64,000 nt of DNA, taken from Adiantum capillus-veneris. Taxonomy: Eukaryota > Streptophyta > Polypodiopsida > Polypodiales > Pteridaceae. Below the pieces are notes generated by a model. The model was not told the origin of the DNA. It saw only the letters and a list, made by a program, of their open reading frames with translations, and made no database searches. The stretch lies in assembly GCA_014529385.2 (NCBI GenBank), contig CM043963.1, positions 96,662,912-96,726,911 on the forward strand, written 5' to 3'. Position numbers and translations under genes: made by a program. The number at the start of each line of letters is the position of its first letter. Position 1 is the stretch's first letter. Positions 37,141 through 48,556 of this stretch are shown piece after piece.

Positions 37141-38400
37141 TACATTTCTTACTTTTTTCTTAATCTACGGGCTTGAATGAGCATTAAAACCATGGAATTT
37201 GACAATACTCAAAGAACCAATGTTTTTTATTGTGTTAAGAAATGTATTTCCTACGTACAAAACTTTCTCAAAATCTCGCCCTAACACCTTCAAAAGTGGC
37301 TTCCAAGGAGTGCCCTTGGTCAAAAATTGAAACTGAAGGAAAACAATCAGAATGAACTCTTAGAATGTGTACAAACTTTAAAATAACCAAAAATAAAAAA
37401 TAAAAAAATATTGCTAAAAATTTGAAAATAGACCACCGTTGGACTTCCTATAGCAATAGAAATCAAAGGATTTAAGGAGAGGCCTGGTGTCACAAGTGCA
37501 TGGTAGGAATCTATTCGAGGTTTATTCCGTCAAGATCTCTTGTACTTTATCATGTCTTCTCATGTACAATCTTACCGAACAAAAACAAATTTACACTTTA
37601 AATGACTACAAATTTTATTTAACTTATCAAACAATCTAAAATATGGTAGACCTAGAGTGCTCCTACACATCAACAAACAAAAAAGTCCAAATTTCTTCTC
37701 ATTAACTTTGATAAACATACAATCGTGAACAACTTCCAAGGAGTAGTGCGGTCATAGTTCTTACATCCATTCCATGACATGGTATGTTCATGGGGTGACC
37801 TATCACATAAAAATATATTTGGTAGGAGTACGCTCATGTTAGGAAAGGGTGTGTTGCTACTACTGATGAAAAGCTGTTGCATTGTCCTACTAGGGATCTC
37901 TCCATGTTAGCATAATGATTTTTGGTGTAGTGGGAACCTTATTTCCACTGAGGAGAGCTTTGTGCCACCATAAAAGCTTCATGTTATGCCAGTTCCTTGA
38001 GCCATTCTTGTAAACAACTCCCCTCAACTAGCATAGTAAGAGGTCACCTTGTAACAAAAAAACACGTATGAATTCAACATTTGCAAGTTGTATAATAAAG
38101 ACACTTGTTAAGTATATGTTGTACAAATTTGCAAGTATTTCCATCCAACTGGGAATAAACAATCCTAAAATATACATTAGGATGAGATTACCCACCTCTA
38201 ATAAGCATGGATTTGAAGCACCTACCTGCAAGATGTAACAAAGAAGACTGTTTTAGAGGAAAAGCAGTGACACTTGGCCTCTCTAACCTATAGACTTTCA
38301 CTATTTGTGCACAAAAGCAACCTTTGTGCTAAGCACTACAAAACAAGTAGAGGCAACACCTTAGACTTCAAAGTCTATGATAAGAAGAACACAACCAAAA
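37141..38400. other. No recognisable gene
   Basis: AT-rich sequence without a supportable coding stretch. It lies downstream (minus sense) of the 5' splice-site-like end of the coiled-coil exon at 38420, so part may be its former intron. Confidence 0.45.
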
Positions 38401-38419
38401 GTAATAAGTATATTGTTAC

Positions 38420-38770
38420 CTTGCACAAAGGGGTGTTTTATTCAAATATATGATGGTATTGGCAAGCTTCATAATGTACACATCCTTTTCCTGTAATTGT
38501 TGTTGAAGAGTATCAATCTCCCTCTTCGAAGAGGTAATACTTTCTTGTAATGCCACTGTTTTGAGCTGAAGAGCTTGACATTCATGCATCCACAAATGCA
38601 AAGAAGCACTTGCACCCATACACAACCAATTGCAATAGCCTAACAAGCCTACTTCTCCCCTCCCAAGATATTGAAGAACCAACAACATTCGTCTCACCGA
38701 TGGTACGATAATCCTGGGATGACCTCTGCTCACCCTTACGTTGTGCGGACTTCAGTGAAAATGTCGCGGA
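38420..38770 (-). pseudogene. Coiled-coil family copy 1 (exon-like)
   Basis: The minus strand encodes GEQRSSQDYRTIGETNVVG and, in a second frame, LGRGEVGLLGYCNWLCMGAS, then a heptad-rich stretch ALQESITSSKREIDTLQQQL and KLANTIIYLNKTPLCAR. It ends at GCAAG|GTAACAATA, a good plant 5' splice site (exon end 38420). The second copy at 51.98 kb has the same order of landmarks. The two frames do not connect without a frame change, so this copy is probably dead, or a short intron lies between them. Function unknown. A long amphipathic helix that could dimerise is the only visible property. Confidence 0.5.
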
Positions 38771-38844
38771 CAAGCAAATATGTATGCATACGATTTGTGA
38801 TGTGTGTGAGCACCATGGTAGTTGTTGCGTGAGAAAGCAAAGGA

Positions 38845-39060
38845 TGAAACAAGAGAGGGGGAAGGGGGAGGGAGGAACATGGGAGAAGAGAAGGGGGTAG
38901 TGGGGGAGAGGCAGAGAGAGGGGAGGAGGAGGAGAGAAGGGGGCAGGGAGGGAGAGGGAGGAACATGGGAGAAGAGAAGGGGGCATTGGGAAAGAGGGAG
39001 AGAGAGGGGAGGAGGACGAGAGAAGGGGCAGGGAGGGAGAGGAGAGGGATAAAGTAGAGA
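38845..39060. repeat. Purine-rich minisatellite, ~86-bp unit
   Basis: The landmark GGAACATGGGAGAAGAGAAG occurs at 38874 and 38960, 86 bp apart, followed by matching GGGGGAGAGG/GAGAGAGGGGAGGAGGA blocks. About two and a half units. Nearly every base on the plus strand is A or G. Confidence 0.85.
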
Positions 39061-39139
39061 GAAGGAAGAGAACAAAGTTTTTTTTTTAGAGAGAGGAGAT
39101 TTTTTTAATTAAAAAAATGGACTTTTAGTGCTTGTTGGT

Positions 39140-39987
39140 TTAAAAAAAGGTTAAAAAAAAGGACTTTTAGTGCTTGTTGGTTTTCATAGATGACTTTTGT
39201 ATTTACAGCTCCAAAAGTATGCATCTCGGCAAGATTGATGAAGGATTTACTCGTTTAGCTAAGCTGGGTGGACAACTAAACAAGGACAAATGTCACATTG
39301 GGGAAAGCAAGGTTACACTATTGGGGCATGTAGTGTCCATTGATGGAATCGAGGTAGATCCTGAAAAGATAGAAACATTGCTAAATCTACCTTCCCCAAC
39401 TTCCATCAAACAATGAATCTCTTTCTTGCGAAAGCTAAGATATTTGAGTAGATTCATACACTTACTTTCCCAAGTGATATTTCCTCTACAACAGCTGACT
39501 CGTCAAGAGACGCTTGTTTGGAGTGAAGAAAGTGATGGGCATTTTAGAGAGATAAAAAAAATGTTAGGGTCACTCCCTGTAATCCTCCAACCTTGTTGGG
39601 AAGAAACATTCTTTGTAAACCCTAGTGTGGGAGAAGAGGCCATTGGTGCTGCCCTCCTACAAAAAGATCCAAAAACATCCTTTATGAGGCCTATGTATTT
39701 TGCTAGCCGCCTCATGGAAAACACAGAGAAGGCCTACACCCTGATGGAACAGCTAGTGTTAGCCCTCATGTTTGCGGTGACCAAATTTTGGCCATACTTG
39801 CTGCCAAAGAGGTTTGTAATTATCACTGTGGAGGATATGTTTCCCTATGCACTACAACATATGGAAATCTCTGACAAAATAGCAAAGCGGGTGGTGCGAC
39901 TTCAAGAGTTTGATTATACAATACAGGTTGAAAGAACAACTCGAGCATGCTTAGCCGACATTTTAACAAACAAGTGCTATGAAAAAG
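39140..39987 (+). mobile_element. Tat-type Ty3/gypsy, RT end and RNase H
   Basis: Reverse-transcriptase end (FIDDFCIYSSKSMHLGKI, then LLGHVVSIDGIEVDPEKIE) followed by the gypsy RNase H region (SLPVILQPCWEETFFVNPSV, PMYFASRLM, EKAYTLMEQLVLAL). The piece stops at 39987, where a copia element is inserted. The same element resumes at 45350. The additional RNase H seen there places it in the Tat branch of plant Ty3/gypsy. Fossil with several breaks; its 5' part is missing or displaced. Confidence 0.85.
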
Positions 39988-40611
39988 TGTTAGGAAATAA
40001 GACGAAGCTAAATAGATTTTTGAGTAGATTACTTAATGGAGAGAGATAGATTTCACATGCACAAGAGATAATAGAGTAGAGAGAGAGAGAGAGAGAGAGA
40101 GTACACACGATATACGTGGTTCGCCCAATGTGGGCTACGTCCACGGGAAAGCAACCACTCAATGGCTTTAGCACTTCAAAAGAAGAAGTAGTTTACAAAG
40201 GGAGACTTCCCGCCTTGCTTCACTCTCACCACCTCACACCCACCTTGTTGCATCAACTTCACACTATGAAATGTGTGTAGAAATGGCCTCCTTTTATAGG
40301 CCTAAAGGGCTGCCCTCTCTTATGAGAGGCAGCCATGTGTAGCCGCCCTTGTGCGAATAAGTCCAAATTGGACCCTCCAATCCGCCCATGTGTGGCCGCC
40401 CTTGAGAAGACAAGTTCGCTTTTGAATTTGGCCACCGGCCACTGGCCATTGATTTCCGACTACCGGCCACCGGCCAACCGATCGTGAAAATTTTGGTTTC
40501 CGGTGAGTAATTTTCCTTCACGCACGATGGCTTCTCCTCATAATGGGGGCCTTACAAATGTGCGCTTTGACCACAGAAGATTACAAGGTAAATCAGGCTC
40601 CATACTTAACA
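39988..40611 (-). repeat. 3' LTR of the copia element, 624 bp
   Basis: TGTTAGG...TTAACA with a short (GA)n at 40079-40101. It has a shorter ACCGGCC-repeat region than the partner. Confidence 0.92.
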
Positions 40612-43600
40612 ATCTCCCACTTGGAGACTGATCTCAAAACCAAACCTGTGACTGCTTTCCATCCTGGCTTCTTATCTTTATATGCCGATTGAAGAAGAGC
40701 AAAAGCTCAACTTCTCCTTGTTGACCACCTTTGTAAACATGTCTGCAGGATTTTCACTTGTATGCACCTTTCCTAGCTTTAGTTGTCCCTCTTCCAAAAG
40801 AGTGCGTATGAAGTGATATCTCACCTCAATGTGCTTTGTCCTTGAATGAAAGGCTGAGTTCTTCGCAAGATGGATAGCGCTTTGGCTATCACTGTACAAG
40901 ACACAATTGTCTTGTTTGAATCCAAGCTCTTCTAAGAATCTGTGAAGCCACAAAATTTCTTTGCTTGCCTCCTTCATTGCTACATACTCTGCTTCTGTGG
41001 TAGAGAGTGAAACCACTTTCTGCAGCTTTGAAGCCCAGCTTACTGCTATGCCTCCAACCGTGAACACATAGCCAGTAGTGCTCCTTCAAGTATCTTTATC
41101 ACCTACCATATCTGCATCAGCATACCCTTCTAGAAAAATATCAGTTCCTCCAAAATACAAAGCATTTGTTGTTGTCCCTTTTAGATACCTAATTATCCAC
41201 TTCACAGCTTGCCAATGCTCTTTACCTGGGTTGTCCATGAACCTACTCACAACTCCCACTGCATGTGCAATGTCTGGCCTTGGTTGTCCAGACCATAGCA
41301 TACATTAGAGAACCTACCGCTGCAGGATATGGAACTTTAGACATATAGGCTATCTCCTCTTGTGTCTTTGGACACATATCCTTCATTAGTTTAAAATGAA
41401 CAGCCAAAGGTGTTGAAACTGGTTTTGCATTTTGCATTGCAAACCTTTCTAGGACCTTCTTGATGTAATCTTCTTGAGATAGCTTTATTGTCTTCTTCGT
41501 CCCGTCTCTTGATATTTTCATACCAAGTATCCTCTTTGCAGCACCTAAATCTTTCATTGAAAAAGATTTAGACAGCTCCTCTTTTAGGTCTTTGATGTCC
41601 TGCATGTTAGCACTTGCAATCAGCATGTCATCAACATACAACATTAGGATGATGAACTTCCCATCTCCCAAATTCTTCGTGTAGACGCAATGATCCGAGT
41701 TGCATCTTGTGAATCCATGATCCAACATCCATCGATCAAACTTCAAGTACCATTGTCTTGATGCTTGCTTTAAACCATACAAGCTCTTCATTAATCTGCA
41801 AACCATTTTCTCCTTACCTTTTACTTCATACCCCTTTGGTTGAAGCATGTAGATTTCCTCCTCCAAGTCACCGTGAGGGAATGCCGTATTTACATCCATT
41901 TGCTCGAGATTTAGATCATGAGCAGCCACAAGGCTTAAGACAAGCCTAATCGAGTTCATTTTTACAACAGGAGAAAATATTTCATTGAAGTCAATACCTT
42001 TCTTTTGAGAAAACCCTTTTACCACAAGCCTAGACTTGTACCTTTTCTTCCCACCTTCTTCTTCCTTTAGCTTGTACACCCATTTGTTTTGAAGTGCCCA
42101 CATACCTTTAGGCAACTCAACCAACTCCCATGTTTGGTTGCGATGTAGTGAGTCCATCTCCACTTGCATGCTCTTCGTCCATTCTTCTTTGGATTCATGT
42201 TGCATAGCTTCTTCGTATGATTCCGGCTCTCCAGAATCTGAGATCAAGAGATGGTTGAAGGAAGGAACAAACCTTTCTGGAGGTCTACTTGCTCTTGTGG
42301 ATCTTCGGGGAATAGGTTGAGGCTCCTCATTTGGTTGACCTTGTTGCACATTTTCACTGTTTGCAGTCCTTGAGTCTTCACCGTCCTCAAGCTCCATGTA
42401 CTCATCACCTGTTTCTTTTGTTTGTTTTCTTTACAAGTAATCTTTGTACATATTTTGTTCGTTAAAAATTACATCCCTACTCCTTAAGATTTTACCATCT
42501 TCAGGATTCCATAGGCGATACCCAAAGTCACCTTCTCCATAGCCAATGAAGAAACACTTTTTGGACTTTGCATCTAGCTTTGATCTTAGGCTTCTATCTA
42601 TGTGCATGAAAGCCTCACACCCAAACACTTTGAGAAATGCATAATTCACCGGTTTATCTACCCATGCCTCTTCTGGAACTCCCCCAGCCAATGCCATTAA
42701 GGGTGACCGATTGATTAAGTACACAGACGTACTTACAGCTTCCGCCCAAAGCTCAAGCGGTAGTCCTGCATGTAGCCGCATGCTTCGTGCTCGCTCCATG
42801 ATTGTCCTGTTCATCCTTTCCGAAATTCCATTTTCGTGAGCTTTTGGCTGCAATATTCGCCTCCATTGTCGGATCTGAGGCATTTAACCTTGGTACCTAT
42901 TTCATTCTCCACAAAGGCTTTCCACCTTTGAAATATGGAAAATACATCGGATTTATTCTTCATGACATAAAACCATGTTTTTCTAGTCGCATCCTCTATG
43001 AATGTTACATAGTACAATGAGCCACCAAGTGATGGTGTCCTTGCAGGACCCCAAACATCAGAATGAACCAACTCAAGTTTTTTATTTTTTCTTTCATTTC
43101 CTAATTTTTGAAATTTTACCCTCTTTTGTTTACCATAAACACAATCTTCACAGAACTCTAAGTCCACTTCTTTCAAATCTGGTAGAAGCTTCTTTGTTTG
43201 AAGGATTTGCATTCCTTTGGCACTCATATGCCCAAGTAGATAGTGCCACACCGCACTGTGAACTTCTGTAGTTGTTGCACAAGATGAAGGTTGCATGCTA
43301 ACAGTACACAAGTAAAGTGTACCGACATTTTCTCCCTTGGAAACCACCAAAGATCCCTTTGAGATCTTCTACCGTTTGTTTCCGAATGCAATGTTGTGAC
43401 CTTCATCGTCCAATTGTCCCGTAGAGATCAAATTTTTGCGAAGAGAAGGAACATGCCTAACATCTTTAAGCTTCCATTCATTTCCGTTAGCAGTGTTGAC
43501 AGAAACTGTACCTTTGCCAACAATATCACAAGCTTCATCATCTCCCAAGTATACATACCCAAAATTACCTTTGGTGTGGTCTTGGAAATATTGCTTGTGT

Positions 43601-44538
43601 GGTGTCACATGGAATGAAGCCCCGGAATCTACTATCCAGGAATTAGACACATTGTCTAATGAGAGAATTAGAGCATCTTGCTCTAATTTACCTGCCACAT
43701 TGGCCTCCGATGTTGGCTTGTTGTCTTGAGACTCAGTCTCCTTCTTCTTCTTAGACCAGCAATCCTTCTTGACGTGGCCCTTCTTGCCACAGTTCCAACA
43801 TTCAAGAACTGACTTTGTGCTTGACTTTCTCGGTCTTGAGCGATCACGACCCTTTTGGCTTTTGAACCTCTCCTTAGGCTTTCCTCTTGTTTCCACTGAC
43901 AATGCAGCACTTGATGATTCTCATGTGCTTCTCCTTCGTATTTCCTCGCTTAGGAGAACACCCACAACATCATCAAACTTAAGAGTATTTGTGCTAGAAA
44001 TAGAATTACTTACATCCATCACAAGGCTCTCCCAACTATCCGGTAGAGATCATAGTATAAGGAGAGCTCGCACTTCGTCATTTAGGTTGACTTATGTTTG
44101 TGTTAAAGTCATTTAGGTGTTCTGCAACTGAACCAGTCTCTGCCATCTTTAGATTGAACAAGCTCTTCATAAGAAATACCTTATTGGATGCCGATGGTTT
44201 CTCGTAGAAGTCGTCAAGTGACTTCATCAAGTCCTCCGTGGTCTTCATCTCCAAAACATTGAACGTCACCATTGACGCCCAGCTTAATCGGATTGTTCCC
44301 AATGCCTTTCGATCAAGGACAATCCATGCTTCATCTGCCATTGTGGCAGGCTTCTTCGCAAGACCGCGTAGTGGAAAATAGAGGTCCTTCTGGTAGAGAT
44401 AGTTTTCAATCTGCATCTTCCAATGTTGGTAGTTTATGCCGTTGAACTTCTCAATCTTGAGCTTCCCTTCCTCCGCCATAACTCCCACTCAATTCAAGGA
44501 ATCCTTTCCTTGAGATAATTTAGCTATGAGCAAACGTT

Positions 44539-44550
44539 GCTCTGATACCA
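44539..44550 (-). promoter_or_regulatory. Primer-binding site of the copia element
   Basis: Minus-strand TGGTATCAGAGC, two bases from the 5' LTR end at 44553; exact initiator-tRNA match. Confidence 0.92.
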
Positions 44551-44552
44551 GT

Positions 44553-44644
44553 TGTTAGGAAATAAGACGTAGCTAAATATATTTTTGAGTAGATTACTTA
44601 ATGGAGAGAGATAGATTTCACATACACAAGAGATTATAGAGTAG

Positions 44645-44723
<79 letters not shown>

Positions 44724-45349
44724 CACGATATACGTGGTTCACCCAATGTGGGCTACGTCCACGGGAAAGCACCCACTCAATGGCTTTAGCACTTCAAAAG
44801 AAGAAGTAGTTTACAAAGGGATTAAACCCTTAATAGACCTCCCGCCTTTCTTCACTCTCACCACCTCACACTCACCTTGTTGCATCAACTTCACACTATG
44901 AAATGTGTGTAGAAATGGCTTCCTTTTATATGCCTAAAGGGTTGTCCTCTCTTATGAGAGGCAGCCATACGTAGCCGCCCTTCTACGAATAAGTCCAAAT
45001 CGGAACCTCCAATCCGCCCATGTGTGGCCGCCCTTGAGAAGAAAAGTCCGCTTTTGAATTCGGCCACCGGCCATTGACTTCCGACCACCGGCCACCGGCC
45101 ACCGGCCATTGACTACCGACCACCGGCCAACCGACCGGTTGTTTTCCGACCACTTTTTGGCCGCCGTCCGGCCATAATATTCCAATGAAAAGGAATATTC
45201 CGACGAGGGAAAAAAAAGTCCCTGAAAATTTTGGTTTGCGGTGAGTGATTTTCCTACACGCACGATGGCTTCTCCTCATAATGGGGGCCTTACAAATGTG
45301 CGCTTTTAGCACAGAAGATTACAAGGTAAATCAGGCTCCATGCTTAACA
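44553..45349 (-). repeat. 5' LTR of the copia element, 797 bp
   Basis: Partner of 39988-40611. It is longer because of a (GA)~36 run at 44649-44719 and extra ACCGGCC-type repeats plus about 100 bp following them. Confidence 0.92.
45061..45150. repeat. ACCGGCC-type minisatellite in copia LTR
   Basis: Repeated CCACCGGCCA heptamer-like units interleaved with TTGACTTCCGACCA/TTGACTACCGACCA. The left LTR has a shorter version near 40433-40480. Confidence 0.8.
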
Positions 45350-48300
45350 AAAAAGTTTTCCATTTGAAGAGAAAGGAACTTCCACCACCTCCAGCTCTAG
45401 AGGCTCGGGTGAATGCTTATAGCCTCTACTTTAATGGAGCATACAAGAGAACCAAGGATAAGGCAGCTGCAGGCATCATGGTCTTATCTCCATTGGGAGA
45501 GAGGATCCATGGTGAAGGGATCACTCTAGAAGATGTCCACTCCAACAATGAAGCAGAATATCAAGCTCTAATTCATGGCCTTTGTTGGTGCCTGGGTAAT
45601 TCAATTGAGAGATTAAATTATTTTGGTGACTCCATGCTTTTGGTAAGGCAAATGCAAGGTACATGGGCTTGCAAAAATGCCAGTCTCTCTACTAAAATGA
45701 GAGAAGCCAAAGCTCTTATGAGGAGATTTAGGGAGGCACGAGTACATCATGTGCCAAGAGACCAGAACAAGGATGCAGACCACCTAGCATCATCGAAATT
45801 AAATGAGTCAATAGTGAGAGCAGTGGCCATCAAACTTCCACTTCAATAAGGAAAGGAGGACTTAGAAGATATTATGCACATTTTGGAGCAAGGAGAGGCT
45901 CCTAAACACTTGAATGCAGGGGAAAGGCGATGGTTAGCTAGGAAGGCTACCAGGTATCGCATAGTAAATGATAATTTGTATTGTCTTGGTAAGGATGGTG
46001 TGCTTAGGAGAGTGCCTTTGAAGAGTGAAATTGAAGAGATTTTAAAAGCTTGTCACGATGATGTGCGCAGAGGACACTTTGCACACGACATCACTAGTAG
46101 AAAGGTTCTACAAGCTGGGTTTACTTGGCCAAGTCTTCATCGTGATGTCAAATACTGGTGTTAAACATGTGATGAATGTCAGAAAGCAGGACCACGACGA
46201 CTCATAGATGAACCTCAGAACCCAATAAAGGTATATGGGCCCTTTAAGAAGTGGGGAATTGATGCCATAGGGCCTCTACCACGCACTCAGTCAGGTAAAG
46301 AGTACATCATTATGGGAGTAGACTACATGACTAGATGGGCTGAGGCTATGCCAACCAATAGAATTACTGCTAAGGATGTGAGTCAGTTCATCTTTGACCA
46401 CATCTGTTGCCGGTTTGGCACCCCTCTTGCAATACTATCTGATAGAGGACCAGGGTTTAGAGTTGACTTGGTAGGAGAACTCATGCAGAAGCTAACTATT
46501 CAGCATCAACACTCTACTCCTTACTACCCTCAGTGCAATGGCTTGGTGGAAAAGGTAAATGGAATCATTTGCAAAATTCTCACCAAACAGGTACATGCCA
46601 GGTGCCAAGATTGGGACAAACACCTGAATGGAGCTCTATGGGCCTATAGAACCTCCTTCAAAACCGCATTAGGGTACACACCCTTTCATTTGGTTTATGG
46701 AAAGGAGGCGCTTTTGCCCATTGAAGTGAAGTTAACAAGTCTTCGAATATTGGGTAGCCAGGTAGGCTCTCAAAAGGAGAAACTACATCAAAGCATTAGG
46801 GTACACACCCTTTCATTTGGTTTATGGAAAGGAGGCACTTTTGCCCATTGAAGTGAAGTTAACAAGTCTTCGAATATTGGGTAGCCAGGTAGGCTCTCAA
46901 AAGGAGAAAGTACATCAAAGAATCATGGATCTAGAGAGGCTGCAATTGGATCACGAAGAAGCCATCAACCACTACTCTCAAGAAGCAGAGAAGCAAAAAG
47001 AAAAGTTCAACAAAAATCTATCATCTAAAGACATCAAAAAGGGATCTCTAGTGCTTCGATATGACAATCGCTTCGACACTCGTAAGGATGGAAAGTTTCT
47101 TTTTCGATGGGAAGGCCCATTCTTGGTCACCAGAAAGTTCAAAAATGGCTCTTACATACTTCAAGACATTGATGGTAAAGTGCACAAGACCAGGACAAAT
47201 GGATGGCATCAAAAGCCTTATCGCATCAGAATAAGGTCAGCCCAAGATCAAACAGAGTAGGCTAGAGGCATTAATACCTCTAGCCAGGTTTGGGGGGGCT
47301 ATTATCTGAGCCTATCACAATTTTTTTTTATACTATATTTTGTTGGTTTTCCCTGCTTCTAAAGAAAGAGTGAGAACAACCTCTTGGAAAAATTCAAAAA
47401 ATGACTTGATGGGAATTTTTCCTTGACTAGTTCACAGGAGGTGAAAGGTAGAACCTAGTGGTAAAGGGAAGGGAAAATATGTAAATGTGGAAAGAAAAGA
47501 TATGATGTGTTTGTGGAGCCATGCACCCATGCTTGAAGGGTCATGAGGGGCTCATATCATCATGGATTTGGAGCCATATGATGATTCAAACAGATGGGAC
47601 CCCGGTGGAAGACTTGGTGAAGGAGGGAAACAGACACATGATTTTGCTGGATTTTTCAAAAATACTTCCACTCCGATCCAAGAAAAGTTGTCTTCATCAA
47701 AGTTGTAGCTTATGAGCTAGAGATTTTGCCCATATTTGTTTAATAATTTTTGCAGCTACGGTCTAGGAAATATGGCAAAAATGGTGGACGCCAGTTTTTT
47801 CAAATGTGGTGGAGACCACCCCCTCTACCTTTACACACACACCCTTCCTTTTCCACATTGAGTCCTTCTCTAAAAATCAGCCATTAGTCTCCTCACCCTC
47901 CCCTCCTTCCTCCTCTCTCTCAAGCTCATAAAACCATCACAAATTCCTCTTCTAATCACCTCTCAAATCATGCTTAATCTTGTTGTAATTCATAAGTTTT
48001 CATTCAACCCCTTTCTATTATTACTAGATATGCATTGATTTTATGTAGATTCTTTACATTTTAAAATAAGAAAGCTCTTCGACTCAAGCTATGGAGGAAG
48101 GAGTGAAGACAACACAAGTGATGATGGAACCAATTAGTTGCAAATTGGTCAACAAATCACTTGGAAGGAGCTTCTTCATTGGTGGAATGTCCCTAATCAA
48201 GCTTCATTTGTACAAATTGCACTTGGATCTTAACCTCACTCCTAATCACTCTCTTGCCTATATAAAGAGGTCCCCCCCTTTGTAATTTCAAGTCTCCATC

Positions 48301-48556
48301 AGCCTCATTGAGTCTTTGTATCACTCATCATGAGCCCATATAGCTCATTCATTCATTCTATTCTTTGCACATTCTAGAGTGCAAATTGTTTTATGCTAGT
48401 AACCTCCCCTCCTCTTACTTATGTTAATTAAGAGAGATCTTTTATGTGTGTGTGAGAGTGCTTGATGTGATTTTGGCTAAATCTTGAGTTGTTGTTTAGT
48501 AATCTACATGCTATTTGTGTTGGGAGTGCTTGAAGTTATCCATTCTTGATTCTTGT
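45350..48556 (+). mobile_element. Tat-type gypsy continued: additional RNase H, integrase, PPT, LTR part
   Basis: After the copia insertion the gypsy element resumes with an additional (archaeal-type) RNase H: SLYFNGAYKRTKDKAAAGIM, NNEAEYQALIHGL and GDSMLLVRQ (45.42-45.66 kb). The integrase zinc-binding module GHFAHDITSRKVLQAGFTWP and the core (WGIDAIGPLP, VDYMTRWAEAMP, SDRGPGF, STPYYPQCNGLVEKVNG) follow to about 46.9 kb, then a tail ending near 47.26 kb. A G-run polypurine tract (about 47291-47299) precedes the likely LTR start, and 1.2 kb of LTR-like sequence follows. Fossil with a few breaks. Confidence 0.88.

Larger units (their letters stand above)
39988..45349 (-). mobile_element. Ty1/copia element nested in gypsy, nearly complete
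   Basis: LTRs at 39988-40611 and 44553-45349 begin TGTTAGGAAAT and end CTTAACA on the plus strand. The minus-strand primer site TGGTATCAGAGC is at 44539-44550, and the polypurine tract AGTGGGAGAT abuts the left LTR at 40612. AAAAAG on both sides (39982-39987 and 45350-45355) marks the insertion. Minus-strand parts: gag (44.49-43.8 kb) with zinc knuckle CWNCGKKGHVKKDC; protease WIVDSGASFHVTP; integrase (43.35-42.43 kb); reverse transcriptase with YVDDM (42.4-41.3 kb); RNase H with [11 protein letters not shown] (41.1-40.7 kb). About five breaks. LTRs about 95% alike by eye apart from length changes; the youngest element here. Resembles the Tork group. Confidence 0.93.

Noticed and set aside
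38752-39075. Proline/leucine-rich minus-strand frames over the purine tract
   Set aside because: Translations of a low-complexity pyrimidine strand; they follow the minisatellite unit, not a protein.
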